DNA of 64,000 bases from a bacterium (GCA_024742475.1 JANSYI010000034.1:1-64000), one strand, 5' to 3'; counted from the stretch's first letter, positions 47,029 to 60,355 are shown. Numbers and translations are program-made. Notes: generated by a model not told the origin, from the letters alone.

Positions 47029-48165
47029 ATGGACCGGGTCCCGTCGCTCACGCCTCGCCAGCAGAGACTGCTGTACGCCGTGTGTCGCGACTACGTGCTC
47101 ACGGGGGAGCCGGCCTCGTCGGGGCGCCTGGTCAAGATGCACGGGCTGCCGTGGTCCTCCGCCACCGTGCGCCAGGAGTTCGCGGTGCTCGAGCGCGACG
47201 GCTTCCTCGTGCGGAGTCACCACAGCTCGGGACGACTGCCCACGCGCGCAGGGCTCGAGCGCTACGTCGCCTCGCTCGCGGGTGCGACCGCGCTGCCCCC
47301 TCACTTGGCGACGATCGTCGACCGAGGGCTCGCGGCCGCGGGCCACAGCGTCAACGACGAGGTCCGGGCAGCGTCCGCGGTGCTCAGTGAGGTCGCCGGC
47401 TGCGTCGCCGTGTCGTTCGTCGGCGCCGCGCGTGGCGGTCGCATCGACACCGTCGACGTCGCGCCCCTCGTGCTGCCGCGCGCCTTGGTCGTGTTGGGCT
47501 TCGGGGATGGGTCGACCGCGATGCGCACCGTCAGCATCGAAGCGCTGGCCGACGAGCCCGACGCGGCGGACCGTCAGGTCAGGGCCCTGCAGGCGCACCT
47601 GCGCGAGCTGTGCACGGGACGCAGCCTCGACGAGGCCCTCGCGCGGTTGCGGGGTCTGCAGCAGGCGCAGCAGGCCCGCATCGATCGAGCGCTCGCCGAG
47701 GCGCTGCGCGTGGGCCTGATCGTGTGTGCGGGGGCTTCTCTCGATCCACTCTGGCTGCAGGTGGCCGGCCAGCGGACCTTGGCCGGAGGGGACGGTGTGC
47801 GCACGGAGGCGCTCGGAGAGGTGCTCGGGCTGCTCGAGGACTACGAGCGGCTCGCCGAGGTGCTGTGCCAGCTCGTCCCCCATGCCGAAGCAGCCAACCA
47901 CCGCGCCCGCGCGCGCGCCCACGTGCGGTTCGGTGTTCCGATGTCTCGGGCGGAGCAGCCGGTCCGCCTCACCGTCGTCGGCTGTCGTCTCCCGGTCGCG
48001 AGCGTCGAGGTCGACGCCGGCGCACGCTCGACGGGCATGGTCGCGTTGCTCGGTAGCGACCGCATGGATTACGCCCGCGCGATTCCTCTGGTAGAGTACG
48101 CGGCGCGATCGCTGGCCGCGCACGGCGAAACAACCGGCGAGTCCGGTTCGGACCCCACGCCTTGA
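47029..48165 (+). CDS. hrcA: Heat-inducible transcription repressor HrcA
   Basis: A 378-residue repressor with an N-terminal winged helix (LTPRQQRLLYAVCRDYVLTGEPASSGRL; SSATVRQEFAVLERDGFL; GRLPTRAGLERYV) and the C-terminal HrcA GAF-like dimerisation domain ending YARAIPLVEYAARSL. HrcA normally binds CIRCE upstream of chaperone operons, but I see no TTAGCACTC-N9-GAGTGCTAA here. TACTCT lies 8 nt before the ATG. The downstream grpE-dnaK-dnaJ genes are on the same strand and closely spaced. Confidence 0.9.
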   Translation: MDRVPSLTPRQQRLLYAVCRDYVLTGEPASSGRLVKMHGLPWSSATVRQEFAVLERDGFLVRSHHSSGRLPTRAGLERYVASLAGATALPPHLATIVDRGLAAAGHSVNDEVRAASAVLSEVAGCVAVSFVGAARGGRIDTVDVAPLVLPRALVVLGFGDGSTAMRTVSIEALADEPDAADRQVRALQAHLRELCTGRSLDEALARLRGLQQAQQARIDRALAEALRVGLIVCAGASLDPLWLQVAGQRTLAGGDGVRTEALGEVLGLLEDYERLAEVLCQLVPHAEAANHRARARAHVRFGVPMSRAEQPVRLTVVGCRLPVASVEVDAGARSTGMVALLGSDRMDYARAIPLVEYAARSLAAHGETTGESGSDPTP

Positions 48166-48167
48166 AC

Positions 48168-48185
48168 TTCGCGCAATTGCGAAGC
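48168..48185 (+). repeat. Inverted repeat between hrcA and grpE
   Basis: CTTCGCGCAATTGCGAAG spans the junction: CTTCGC pairs with GCGAAG around GCAATT, and CGCAATTGCG inside is itself palindromic. It lies about 40 bp before the grpE ATG and just after the hrcA stop. It could be an operator or a processing hairpin; it does not match CIRCE. Confidence 0.45.
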
Positions 48186-48224
48186 TTTCTCCGCAGCGCG
48201 CCGCACTCGACCCACGAGACCACG

Positions 48225-48932
48225 ATGACCCAAGGGACCGACGAGAACAGCTCCGGCGGCAACGACCTCAGCGCCGAGATCGACAAGACCATGGCCGAGG
48301 CCGAGGCCGCCGTGCAGGACGTGACCGACGACGACAACGTCGTCGAAATCTTGGACGACGACGAAGGCTCCGGCGGCGACGCTGCCGAGCTGACCGAGCT
48401 CCGCGAGCGCGTCAGCGCGCTCGAAGGCCAGGTGTCCGCGACCAAGGACAAGTGGCTGCGTGCCGTGGCCGACCTCGAGAACTACAAGAAGCGCACCAAG
48501 CGGGAGATGGACGACCAGGCGCTGCGAACGTCCAAGTCGCTGCTCAGCGGCTTCTTGCCCGTGGTCGACAACCTCGAGCGCGCGCTCGAGGTCGCGGAGC
48601 CCACCGCCGCGGGGGCGTCCGACGAGAACGCCGAGAACGTCCGCAACCTGATTCAAGGCCTCAAGATGGTCCGTCAGGAGTTCCTCGGGGCGCTGTCACG
48701 CAACGGCATCGAGGCGATCGAGAGCATCGGCAAGGCGTTCGACCCGAGCCTGCACGACGCGCTGCAGCAGATGGACAGCCCCGACCACGCACCGGGCGTC
48801 GTCATTCGAGAGTTCGAGAAGGGCTACAAGATGAACGACCGGCTGCTTCGGCCGGCGCGCGTCATCGTGGCCGGTGCCGGATCCACCGGTGCTCCGGCAC
48901 AGGACGCGGAATCCGAGGCAGACGAGGGCTGA
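48225..48932 (+). CDS. grpE: Nucleotide exchange factor GrpE
   Basis: A 235-residue GrpE from ATG 48225; a TTG at 48162 overlapping the hrcA stop would add 21 residues. An acidic N-terminal region precedes the long coiled-coil (ELTELRERVSALEGQ; KWLRAVADLENYKKRTKRE) and the C-terminal beta domain (ALSRNGIEAIESIGKAFDPSLHDALQQ; VIREFEKGYKMNDRLLRPARVIV). It releases ADP from DnaK. It is seven bases upstream of dnaK, with coordinated expression. Confidence 0.94.
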   Translation: MTQGTDENSSGGNDLSAEIDKTMAEAEAAVQDVTDDDNVVEILDDDEGSGGDAAELTELRERVSALEGQVSATKDKWLRAVADLENYKKRTKREMDDQALRTSKSLLSGFLPVVDNLERALEVAEPTAAGASDENAENVRNLIQGLKMVRQEFLGALSRNGIEAIESIGKAFDPSLHDALQQMDSPDHAPGVVIREFEKGYKMNDRLLRPARVIVAGAGSTGAPAQDAESEADEG

Positions 48933-48938
48933 CCGTTC

Positions 48939-50768
<1,830 letters not shown>

Positions 50769-50776
50769 CCCAGCCG

Positions 50777-51865
50777 ATGGCCACGGACCACTACGCCGTG
50801 TTGGGCGTCGAGCGAAAAGCCGACGCGGACGAGATCAAGCGGGCATACCGGCGGCTGACGCTGCAGTTCCATCCCGACCGGCATCCCGACGACCCGGCGG
50901 CGCAGGAGCGGTTCCGTCAGATCAATCAGGCCTACGACGTGCTGGGAGACCCGCGGAAACGGGCCCGGTACGATACGCAGTCCCGCCTGGGCAGCGGACT
51001 CGATCTCGCCGGAGTCCAACCCGGACAGAGCCCGCGCGACCTGCTGCAGAACGTTTTTGGCGATGTGTTTCGCAGCCGCCGTCGGGGACGGCGACGCGGC
51101 CGAGACCTTCGATACACGCTGACGATCTCGCTCGAAGACGCGGTCCGCGGTGGCACGCACGACATCGCCTTCGAAGCGCTGGGCCCCTGCGAGACCTGCG
51201 AGGGCAGCGGCACCAAGCCGGGCGGAAAACCGCCGACCACGTGCGGGGTGTGCGGGGGCAGGGGCGAGGTCAAGGGCGACGGCCTCTTCGCTCCGTGGAC
51301 GCGATGCGGCCGCTGCGATGGCACCGGGCTCCTGCAGGCCGATGCCTGCAAGACGTGTCGGGGTTCGGGCAAGCACCGGCGCACGCGATCGTTCACCGTC
51401 TCGCTCCCGCCGGGCGTAGAAAGCGGCGCCCAGAAGGTCCTCGAGGGGCAGGGGGAGCCCGGGCGGTTTCAAGGGGAGGCTGGCGACCTCAAGGTCACCG
51501 TGCGTGTCCGCCCCGACCCATTCCTCGAGCGTCGCGGGACCGAGCTGCGCTGCGAGCTGTTCGTGAGCCTCACCGAGGCCGCGCTCGGTGCCCGCGTCGA
51601 GGTCCCCACCGTGGACGGGCCGGTCGAGGTCGAGATCCCCGCGGGCATCCGCAGCGGCACCAAGCTTCGCCTTCGAGGCAAGGGCATTCCCGCCAAACAG
51701 GGCCGTGGCGACCAGATCGTGCAGGTGTCCGTCGAAACCCCTCGCACGGGTGACCCCAACCTCACCGCGACGCTGCGGGAGCTCGAGGAGCGCGGGGCGC
51801 TGGCGTCGGCGCTGCCCCAACGCGCCGCGCAGCGGGCCGCCTTCGCCGACCGCAAGAAGGCGTGA
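50777..51865 (+). CDS. dnaJ: Co-chaperone DnaJ with four zinc-finger repeats
   Basis: A 362-residue type I J-protein. The J domain has the HPD tripeptide at residues 32-34. The Zn domain has four CxxCxGxG repeats: CETCEGSG, CGVCGGRG, CGRCDGTG, CKTCRGSG. Between J domain and Zn domain, where the Gly/Phe-rich region normally lies, there is an Arg-rich stretch (RSRRRGRRRGRD) and few Gly/Phe residues. C-terminal beta domains follow. It is placed 8 bp after dnaK. The loss of the G/F segment is unusual for a dnaK-operon DnaJ. Confidence 0.92.
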   Translation: MATDHYAVLGVERKADADEIKRAYRRLTLQFHPDRHPDDPAAQERFRQINQAYDVLGDPRKRARYDTQSRLGSGLDLAGVQPGQSPRDLLQNVFGDVFRSRRRGRRRGRDLRYTLTISLEDAVRGGTHDIAFEALGPCETCEGSGTKPGGKPPTTCGVCGGRGEVKGDGLFAPWTRCGRCDGTGLLQADACKTCRGSGKHRRTRSFTVSLPPGVESGAQKVLEGQGEPGRFQGEAGDLKVTVRVRPDPFLERRGTELRCELFVSLTEAALGARVEVPTVDGPVEVEIPAGIRSGTKLRLRGKGIPAKQGRGDQIVQVSVETPRTGDPNLTATLRELEERGALASALPQRAAQRAAFADRKKA

Positions 51866-51955
51866 TCCGCCGCGCCGGGTTCGAACACGGGCTCGTGGAC
51901 GTTTCGCCCAGGCCGGGCGCTGTACTACTCTCGGATCGGGCGCCGCCTACCCCCC

Positions 51956-52660
51956 ATGGTCTTCATCGACATCCAACACCGTGAGGTGACGCTGAAGCTC
52001 GTCTACTACGGGCCTGCGCTCAGTGGGAAGACCACCAACCTGCAGCAGCTCCACCGGCTCATGGGGGGGCAGACCGCAAGCGAGCTGCTCACCCTCAACA
52101 CGCGCGACGACCGGACGCTCTTCTTCGACCTGCTGCCGCTTCGGTTCACGACGCGCGGGGGCCTCGACATCAAGCTCAAGCTGTTCACGGTCCCCGGCCA
52201 GGTCATGCATGCGGCGACGCGACGGATCGTGCTTCAGGGGGCCGACGGGGTCGCGTTCATCGCCGACTCGCAGGTCTCGCAGACCCGCAACAACAACGAG
52301 AGCTTCGCCGACCTGCGGCGTAACCTCGCCGAGAACGACATCGGCCTCGACGACGTCGCAATCGTCATCCAGTTCAACAAGCGAGACCTGCCCGGCATTC
52401 GGTCCGACGCCGAGGTCCGCAAGATCGCATCCAAGGGCAAAGAGCCGGTCTACGAGGCGACGGCCATCGAGGGCGCCGGCGTCGCCGAGACGTTCCTCGG
52501 CCTCGCGGACCTGACGTGGGCGAAGCTCGAGAGCCGGTATGCGCTGCGCGAGAAGTTTGGGCTCGAGCGCGCGGAGTTCATGGCGCAGATGCACGCGATG
52601 CTCGGCATGACTCCGGGAGCCGACGTCCGCCCGGTGACGCCCGAGGGGGGCGCGTCATGA
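51956..52660 (+). CDS. MglA-like Ras-family small GTPase
   Basis: A 234-residue GTPase. G1 is GPALSGKTT, the switch region has TRDDRTLFFDLLPL, G3 is FTVPGQV (Gln kept as in MglA), and G4 is FNKRDLP. The MglA-type TVPGQ sequence and the conserved DRTLFFD place it with MglA, the polarity switch of gliding motility. It has an extra C-terminal extension of about 40 residues. The sequence is diverged enough (for example ALSGKT for MglA-type GLCGKT) that it is likely a paralogue, not the main MglA. It is coupled to a histidine kinase by an ATGA overlap. Confidence 0.85.
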   Translation: MVFIDIQHREVTLKLVYYGPALSGKTTNLQQLHRLMGGQTASELLTLNTRDDRTLFFDLLPLRFTTRGGLDIKLKLFTVPGQVMHAATRRIVLQGADGVAFIADSQVSQTRNNNESFADLRRNLAENDIGLDDVAIVIQFNKRDLPGIRSDAEVRKIASKGKEPVYEATAIEGAGVAETFLGLADLTWAKLESRYALREKFGLERAEFMAQMHAMLGMTPGADVRPVTPEGGAS

Positions 52661-53946
52661 CGTCCTCGCGCTTGCCGGTGGGCATCCCCGACCGCGTCCC
52701 TCCACTCGCCGACCTCATCCGCGCCTCGGACCTGGGTCGTACGCTGCAGCCCTTCGTCGCCGGTAGCATCGGGGGGGTCGCCCTGTTTGCCCGCGATGGC
52801 ACCCTCTTCGCGGGCGCTCACGCGCACGAGGGGCCGATGGCGTCTTGGGAGCAGCTCCCGCCCGAGGCCGCAGCGTCGGTGCAGCGCGGCGCTTCGACAT
52901 CGTTCGGCATCGCGGATTCGGTGTTCGACGTGCGCGCCGTCTATGCAGGGACCGACCGCGTTGGCGTGTTGTTGGTCGCGCGGGCGGCCAACCCGACCGA
53001 CGCAGACGAGGCGCGAGACGCCTCGGTGGCCGACGCGCTCAATGGCGTGGTCGCGATGCTGCTGCAGGCCGGCTACGCGACCTGGGTCACCTCCGAGATG
53101 CACCTGGCGACGTCGCAGTCCGCCCACGCCGCGTTGACGCAGCGCAACAGCGAGCTCGAGCGGGCCGTGGCGCATCTTCGCGAGCTCGACAAGCTCAAGA
53201 GCAACTTCCTCGCCACGGTCTCGCACGAGCTTCGGACCCCGCTCACGTCGGTCATCGGCTTCTCGGAGATGTTGCTCGAGGGTCTGGCCGGCGCGCTGAA
53301 CGAGGAACAGAGCGAGTACGTCAAGACGATCCTCAACCGAGGCGAAGAGCTCCTCACCCTGATCTCGCACGTGCTCGAGATGTCGCAGCTCGAGGTGGGC
53401 ACCTTGCGGCTCGACCTCGAAGCCAACTCGCTGGCGGCCATCCTCGCGCGCGCTGCCGAGACGCTCCGGCCCGTCGCCGAGGCGGCCTCGGTGCGCATCG
53501 ACGCCCAGATCGACGCCGACACGGCCGCGGTGCCCCACGTGCTGGTCGACGCGGAGAAGATCCAGCGCGTGCTGCAGAACCTCATCGGCAACGCGATCAA
53601 GTTCAGCAAGCCCGGTGGCTATGTGTCGATTTCGGCCGCGCCAGCCCCGATTCGCAAGCCGTTTCGCGAGGAGACTCTGTTCGGGGAGGAGGCGGACGAC
53701 GCGGTTCGCGTCACCGTCACCGACCGCGGCATCGGCATCGAGGCCGAGGAGCTCCCAAAGATCTTCGAGGCGTTCTACCAAGTCGACGCCAGCCCGACGC
53801 GCGAGCATGGTGGGGCCGGCCTGGGTCTTTCGATCGTCAAGAACCTGGTGCAGGCGCATGGCGGAGACGTGTGGGCCGAGAGCAAGCCGGGCACCGGCAC
53901 TTCGATCCACTTCACGGTCCCCATCGCGACGTCCAAGCCTCGCTGA
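52657..53946 (+). CDS. Sensor histidine kinase coupled to MglA-like GTPase
   Basis: A 429-residue soluble kinase starting in an ATGA overlap with the GTPase gene. The N-terminal 150 residues are a small sensory domain (IRASDLGRTLQPFVAGSIGGVALFARDGTLF) that may be PocR-like. A coiled-coil linker leads to the HisKA phosphoacceptor SHELRTPLT, and the HATPase has NLIGNAIKFSKPGG, DRGIGI and GGAGLGLSIV. No receiver or transmembrane segment is seen, so signals enter from the cytoplasm, perhaps from the GTPase. Confidence 0.9.
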   Translation: MTSSRLPVGIPDRVPPLADLIRASDLGRTLQPFVAGSIGGVALFARDGTLFAGAHAHEGPMASWEQLPPEAAASVQRGASTSFGIADSVFDVRAVYAGTDRVGVLLVARAANPTDADEARDASVADALNGVVAMLLQAGYATWVTSEMHLATSQSAHAALTQRNSELERAVAHLRELDKLKSNFLATVSHELRTPLTSVIGFSEMLLEGLAGALNEEQSEYVKTILNRGEELLTLISHVLEMSQLEVGTLRLDLEANSLAAILARAAETLRPVAEAASVRIDAQIDADTAAVPHVLVDAEKIQRVLQNLIGNAIKFSKPGGYVSISAAPAPIRKPFREETLFGEEADDAVRVTVTDRGIGIEAEELPKIFEAFYQVDASPTREHGGAGLGLSIVKNLVQAHGGDVWAESKPGTGTSIHFTVPIATSKPR

Positions 53947-54086
53947 CCTCGGGCCGGCGCGCTGCCGGTGGGGGATCGCTACCGGATCACCTCTGCGGCG
54001 GAGATCGAACGGCCGTTCGGGGTCGCTTTTTCGGCGTCTGAAGGGGTGTGGGGGGCGCTTGCGGCCTTGTGCGATCCGAGGGTCAT

Positions 54087-54105
54087 CGTGCATGTTGCGT
54101 GCACG
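54087..54105 (+). repeat. Inverted repeat upstream of a small gene
   Basis: CGTGCA and TGCACG flank a 7-base loop (54087-54105), ending 11 nt before the ATG of the 98-residue gene. The hairpin overlaps where a ribosome would land and may regulate it. Its function is not known. Confidence 0.35.
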
Positions 54106-54116
54106 GCAACGTCGAC

Positions 54117-54413
54117 ATGAAGGTCAGCGAACAACTCCGCGAACTCGAGCGCGTCGCAGGCGAGCTGGGGATTCGCGTCAGCTTCGAGCCGATGACTGGG
54201 CTCGTCAGCGGGGCTGGTGGCCTTTGTCGGGTCAAGGGCGAGTATCGCGTGATCATCGATCGTCGGCTGCGTCCCCCCGAGCGGGTCCGTCTGCTCGCCG
54301 ACGCGTTGGCCCGTTTCGACACGTCCGGGGTCGACATGCCGGCCTCGACCCGCGCGGTGCTCAGCGGCGGCTCCGGCAACGCCGATAAAGCGGACGTGCG
54401 GCAGAGCGCCTGA
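54117..54413 (+). CDS. Small conserved-looking protein (98 aa)
   Basis: Starts at ATG 54117. The protein reads MKVSEQLRELERVAGELG, then ISFEPM-like VSFEPMTGLVSGAGGLCRVKG, YRVIIDRRLRPPERVRLLADALA, and a Ser/Gly-rich tail. The balanced codon pattern and ordered amphipathic segments make it a real gene. I recognise no family. The Cys in LCRV and the even charge distribution suggest a small regulatory or adaptor protein. It stands alone, 170 bp from the kinase before it. Confidence 0.65.
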   Translation: MKVSEQLRELERVAGELGIRVSFEPMTGLVSGAGGLCRVKGEYRVIIDRRLRPPERVRLLADALARFDTSGVDMPASTRAVLSGGSGNADKADVRQSA

Positions 54414-54469
54414 CTGACCCCCTACACTCTGGCCCCCGATGGCCCTCTCCAGTTGCCGTGGGGGGAGGC

Positions 54470-54853
54470 TCAGCCGTTGGGATCGAGGAGCGAGGCGAGC
54501 ACGGGGTCGCCCGCGAGCGCGGCGGCGACTTCAGCGCGGATCTCTGCCGCCAGCGCGGGGTCGGCGCCCTCGGGCAGCTGGGCCGCGACGACCTGATCGA
54601 TGAGCATGGCCTGGGCATCGGCCGCAGAGAGTGATCCCGCCGCGATCGCGGCCGAAATCTCGTCGACTCCGGCGGTGGAGGAGGGCGCATCGACCGCGGT
54701 GGTGGCCTGGACTGGACCGGTGGAGTCGACCCCCGCGGCCCCGCTGACGGCATCCGATGACCCCGCTGCGTCGGCCGCACCCGGCCCAGACGCGCCAGAG
54801 TTGCGTTCGACCGCGCCAATGCCCAGATCGAGGTCGTCGTCGCCAGCGGTCAT
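54470..54853 (-). CDS. Small acidic, Ala/Ser-rich protein (127 aa)
   Basis: The frame begins at ATG 54851-54853 with MTAGDDDLDLGIGAVERN, has a low-complexity Ala/Ser/Gly stretch, and ends in a helical repeat (ISAAIAAGSLSAADAQAMLIDQVV ... LAAEIRAEVAAALAGDPVLASLLD). No signal peptide. It is convergent with the 98-residue gene (56 bp). The compositional bias makes the assignment less sure than for neighbours, though it is the best coding reading of the stretch. Confidence 0.5.
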   Translation of the reverse strand: MTAGDDDLDLGIGAVERNSGASGPGAADAAGSSDAVSGAAGVDSTGPVQATTAVDAPSSTAGVDEISAAIAAGSLSAADAQAMLIDQVVAAQLPEGADPALAAEIRAEVAAALAGDPVLASLLDPNG

Positions 54854-54968
54854 GCGGAACTCTCCACGACCATACCATCGACCACCGGGACCGATCGTTG
54901 CACGGTTTTCACGCGTAGTCTCCTTTGGGCGTGAGCGGAAGGGACGCACACCGCCCGCCGGGGAACTC

Positions 54969-54997
54969 TGCGAAATGCTCGATGCTGTGGTTATAAT
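54969..54997 (+). promoter_or_regulatory. Perfect TATAAT promoter of the PEGA kinase gene
   Basis: TATAAT at 54992-54997 is a perfect -10 and stands out in a very GC-rich setting; TGCGAA 17 bp upstream is a weak -35. The kinase TTG start is about 97 nt downstream, so this is the exception to the short-leader pattern of the window. Confidence 0.55.
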
Positions 54998-55093
54998 GCC
55001 GACCCAAAGCGGACCGCCGATTGCTGCGCGTTTTCCGCTGAGTTTGGCCCTAGGTCCCGACGGGGACCCCTTTCGATTCGGAGAGACCGCGCG

Positions 55094-57922
<2,829 letters not shown>

Positions 57923-57963
57923 CCCGGCGTCTGCGCCGTCCGGGTTGCCCGTTGGCCAAGGAC

Positions 57964-58800
57964 CTACGGCACCGGCGGCGCTGCAGGGTCGCGCACGAGC
58001 GTGAACACGGTGTCGGGGACGTACGCAGCGCGGGCGCGATGCTCGGCCGCAAACGCGTCACGGATCCCCTCGACCGTCTCTACGGAGGCGCCCGCGCCGA
58101 TCTCTCGCAGCTTCTTGCGGAGCATCCGGCGGTAGTCGGCGTCTTGGGCCTGGGCGAGCTCGGCCTCGAGGAACTGGCGTGCGAGGCTCGCCTCGGCGTT
58201 GTCGGAGACCAACGTCGCGGCGTACTGCCGGACGAGCGGGTCTGCACCGAAGGCGGCGGCACGCCGGATCAAGCGCATGCCCTCGGCCTTGGCTGCGGCG
58301 GTCTCCTCGGGGGTGTAGCCCGGCGTCGAGGAGACCTCGTGGGTCAGGAGCATGCCCAGCCCGTACAAGAGCGTGTGGTTCTCGGGGAACTCCTCGACGC
58401 CTTCCCGGTAGACCTCGATGGCGATGTCGACCGCGCGTCGGTCGACCGTGCTGCCGCTGTAGATGGCCGTGACCCCGCCCCACTGGTAGACCCGCGCAAA
58501 TCGAGGCGCGAGCCCGGAGATCGCGTTGGCGTAGCGCTGCACGGCGGCGACTTCGGTGTGTCCGAGTGACGCGCCGCTGAAGACCAGCGCGCGGACCCAC
58601 AGCAGGTCTGCCAGCGCCTCGCGGTAGCCCAAGCTCATCGGCCGCAGGTACTGCGACTCGGGAACGTACAGGACGTCCGCGTCGTCGGGCATGCGGGCCC
58701 GCTGGGGCGCGATCAAGCCGCGCAGCGACGATGCGGCCGCGCCCACGCCCAGCGCGAGGACCACGACCAATGCACGAGCGCTGCGCTGGTGGAGGGCCAC
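57964..58800 (-). CDS. Membrane-anchored TPR-type protein in the pilin locus (278 aa)
   Basis: GTG start at 58798-58800. One N-terminal hydrophobic anchor (ALVVVLALGVGAAASSL) is followed by helical repeats (YREALADLLWVRALVFSGASLG; AVDIAIEVYREGVEEFPENHTLLYGLGMLL; RRAAAFGADPLVRQYAATLVSDN) that read as TPR-like units. It lies downstream of the pilin genes on the same strand but beyond a strong terminator, so it may be separately expressed; TATCGT lies 7 nt before its GTG. It is possibly a pilus-assembly or lipoprotein-partner protein, not assigned. Confidence 0.65.
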   Translation of the reverse strand: MALHQRSARALVVVLALGVGAAASSLRGLIAPQRARMPDDADVLYVPESQYLRPMSLGYREALADLLWVRALVFSGASLGHTEVAAVQRYANAISGLAPRFARVYQWGGVTAIYSGSTVDRRAVDIAIEVYREGVEEFPENHTLLYGLGMLLTHEVSSTPGYTPEETAAAKAEGMRLIRRAAAFGADPLVRQYAATLVSDNAEASLARQFLEAELAQAQDADYRRMLRKKLREIGAGASVETVEGIRDAFAAEHRARAAYVPDTVFTLVRDPAAPPVP

Positions 58801-58836
58801 GGCAATCACGATAGTCGCCGCCGAACCAAACGAAAA

Positions 58837-58856
58837 GGGCGGCTGAAAAGCCGCCC
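58837..58856 (-). terminator. Strong intrinsic terminator after the pilin gene
   Basis: GGGCGGCT (58837-58844) and AGCCGCCC (58849-58856) form a perfect 8-bp stem with a 4-base loop. On the minus strand the stem is followed by TTTTCGTTTGG, the classic terminator form. It lies 47 bp beyond the stop of the 216-residue pilin, separating pilin expression from the gene at 57964. Confidence 0.85.
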
Positions 58857-58903
58857 CTCTCGCGTGCTCGCCGGGCCCGGTGATGGCCCCGGCGATGTTG
58901 GAC

Positions 58904-59554
58904 CTACTCGACCTCTTGGTCGATGTACAGACCCGCGGCAGCGTTGACGCCGTTCTGGTCACCTGCGCCCGAGCGCTCGTAGGTGGAGAACGTGGTGTCG
59001 TTGTCGAGGTCACCGAAGGCCTGCGCGGTGAACTGGCATTCGCCGTAGCCGCTGTCTGCGTTCGATGCGACGTAGTTGTAGTGGAAGTAGTGGCCCTGCT
59101 CCTGCTGGAAGTTCAGGCCGTTCCACACGTTGTTGTCGCCCCAAAGGTCGATCTCGTAGTCGGCGGGGCCACCACCGCCCTGGGTCGGCACGCAGCGACC
59201 GCCGGGGCCGTCGTTGCAGTTGAGCGCGAGGTTCGGGGTGATGCCCGCTTCGCCGCCCGTCGGGGACGCGGAGGGGTGGGGGCAGCGGTGCGGCGCGAGG
59301 TCGGTGATCGCACCACCGTCGCCGATGAGCTGGGTCGCGCCACGCTCGACGTGCTCTTCGTTGAAGAACGAGGACGACGCGTCGAACATCTTGGCCAGCT
59401 GAACGCGGGCCTCGGACGTCTTGGAGCGGCGCATGTACTTGGTGAGCGCCGGGATGGCGATGGCGGCCAGAATGCCGAGAATCGCGACGACGATCATCAG
59501 CTCGATGAGGGTGAAGCCGCGCGCTTTCTTGAGTCGTTGAATGTCGATGTGCAT
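58904..59554 (-). CDS. Type IV pilin-like protein (216 aa)
   Basis: A prepilin with a short leader ending in ARG and the N-terminal helix GFTLIELMIVVAILGILAAI (cleavage before Phe, Glu5 kept). The body is a Cys-containing pilin domain with late cysteines (CNDGPGGRC, YGECQF) and acidic patches. The length and the strong terminator suggest the major pilin PilA rather than a pseudopilin, but this is inferred. A good Shine-Dalgarno (AGGGGA) precedes the ATG at 59552-59554. The second pilin-like gene is 74 bp upstream. Confidence 0.88.
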   Translation of the reverse strand: MHIDIQRLKKARGFTLIELMIVVAILGILAAIAIPALTKYMRRSKTSEARVQLAKMFDASSSFFNEEHVERGATQLIGDGGAITDLAPHRCPHPSASPTGGEAGITPNLALNCNDGPGGRCVPTQGGGGPADYEIDLWGDNNVWNGLNFQQEQGHYFHYNYVASNADSGYGECQFTAQAFGDLDNDTTFSTYERSGAGDQNGVNAAAGLYIDQEVE

Positions 59555-59628
59555 CTTTCGTGTCCCCTGTGTCCGTGTGGTCTGCGGCGTTCGTAGTGCC
59601 GCGGTTGGTGGCCGGCAAGCGCGGGCCG

Positions 59629-60315
59629 TTACTCGTTCTCTAGATAGGTCTGGGTGTCGTCGGTGCCGTAGTTGACGTCCGACGTGTAGTGGGCCGACGT
59701 GAAGGCCCAGTAGGTTCCGTCTGAATCGAAGTCGCAAAGCGCGTAGGTGTAGAACCAGTCGCGGGCGAAGAGCGCCTCGTTGTCGGCCGGAAACACCTGG
59801 TTGGAGAGGGTCTCGTCGGGGGGCTCGTCCGCATTCTCGGCGACCATGGCTTCGGTTCCGTGTCCGGAGATCGTGGCGTAGCCACACAGGCTGCTGCCAC
59901 CCTCGGGCATGAACCGCAGCGCGTCGAACCCGTGGAGGTTGCCGCCGCCGCGCATGAACTCACCGTCGACGGCGCTGTCTGAGGTGTATCCGTCGTCGGT
60001 GATGTCCCACACCCACTCGGTGCCGCTGGCCGTGGTGATGTCGGTCGCGGTCGGATAGGTGCAGCCGGTGCCCTCGCAGTTGGTCGAGCTCGCGTAGTGC
60101 CCCGCGACCGCCAGGTAGTTCTTCTGGCGGAGCGAGACCTGCGACACGTCCGCGAGCACCTCGCTCTTCTTGGCGTTGCGGACCTGCCGGGTGAACGCGC
60201 CGACCGCGACCGCCGCCAGGACGCCCAGGATGACGACCACCGTCATCACCTCGATCAGCGTGAAGCCGCGAGACGCGGTGAACGCTGGCTTGGCCGTGAC
60301 GGGCAGTCGTCGCAT
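59629..60315 (-). CDS. Second prepilin-like protein (228 aa)
   Basis: Begins at ATG 60313-60315 with MRRLPVTAKPAFTASR and the prepilin cleavage site before FTLIEVMTVVVILGVLAAVAV (Glu5 present). The rest is a globular pilin domain with cysteines (NCEGTGCTY, SLCGY) and Tyr/Trp-rich loops. A GTG start at 60336 would put it in the middle of the proposed regulatory region, so the ATG is preferred. It may be a minor pilin or a partner pilin. It is the first gene after the palindrome-rich region. Confidence 0.8.
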   Translation of the reverse strand: MRRLPVTAKPAFTASRGFTLIEVMTVVVILGVLAAVAVGAFTRQVRNAKKSEVLADVSQVSLRQKNYLAVAGHYASSTNCEGTGCTYPTATDITTASGTEWVWDITDDGYTSDSAVDGEFMRGGGNLHGFDALRFMPEGGSSLCGYATISGHGTEAMVAENADEPPDETLSNQVFPADNEALFARDWFYTYALCDFDSDGTYWAFTSAHYTSDVNYGTDDTQTYLENE

Positions 60316-60320
60316 CGCCC

Positions 60321-60335
60321 TGTGCTGAGAGCACA
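60321..60335 (-). promoter_or_regulatory. 15-bp palindrome in the pilin leader
   Basis: TGTGCTGAGAGCACA: TGTGCT and AGCACA flank a 3-base centre. It lies just before the ATG of the 228-residue pilin and overlaps the expected start of transcription. A TTGGCACG (minus strand, 60346-60339) resembling a sigma-54 -24 box is right upstream, but the -12 GC is 2 bp short of canonical spacing. Confidence 0.45.
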
Positions 60336-60355
60336 CACCGTGCCAAGTTTCCGGG

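Noticed and set aside
60333..60346. Canonical sigma-54 promoter upstream of the pilins
   Set aside because: TTGGCACG is a good -24 element, but the GC of the -12 element is 2 bp too close; sigma-54 promoters do not tolerate this spacing well. Kept only as a hint.
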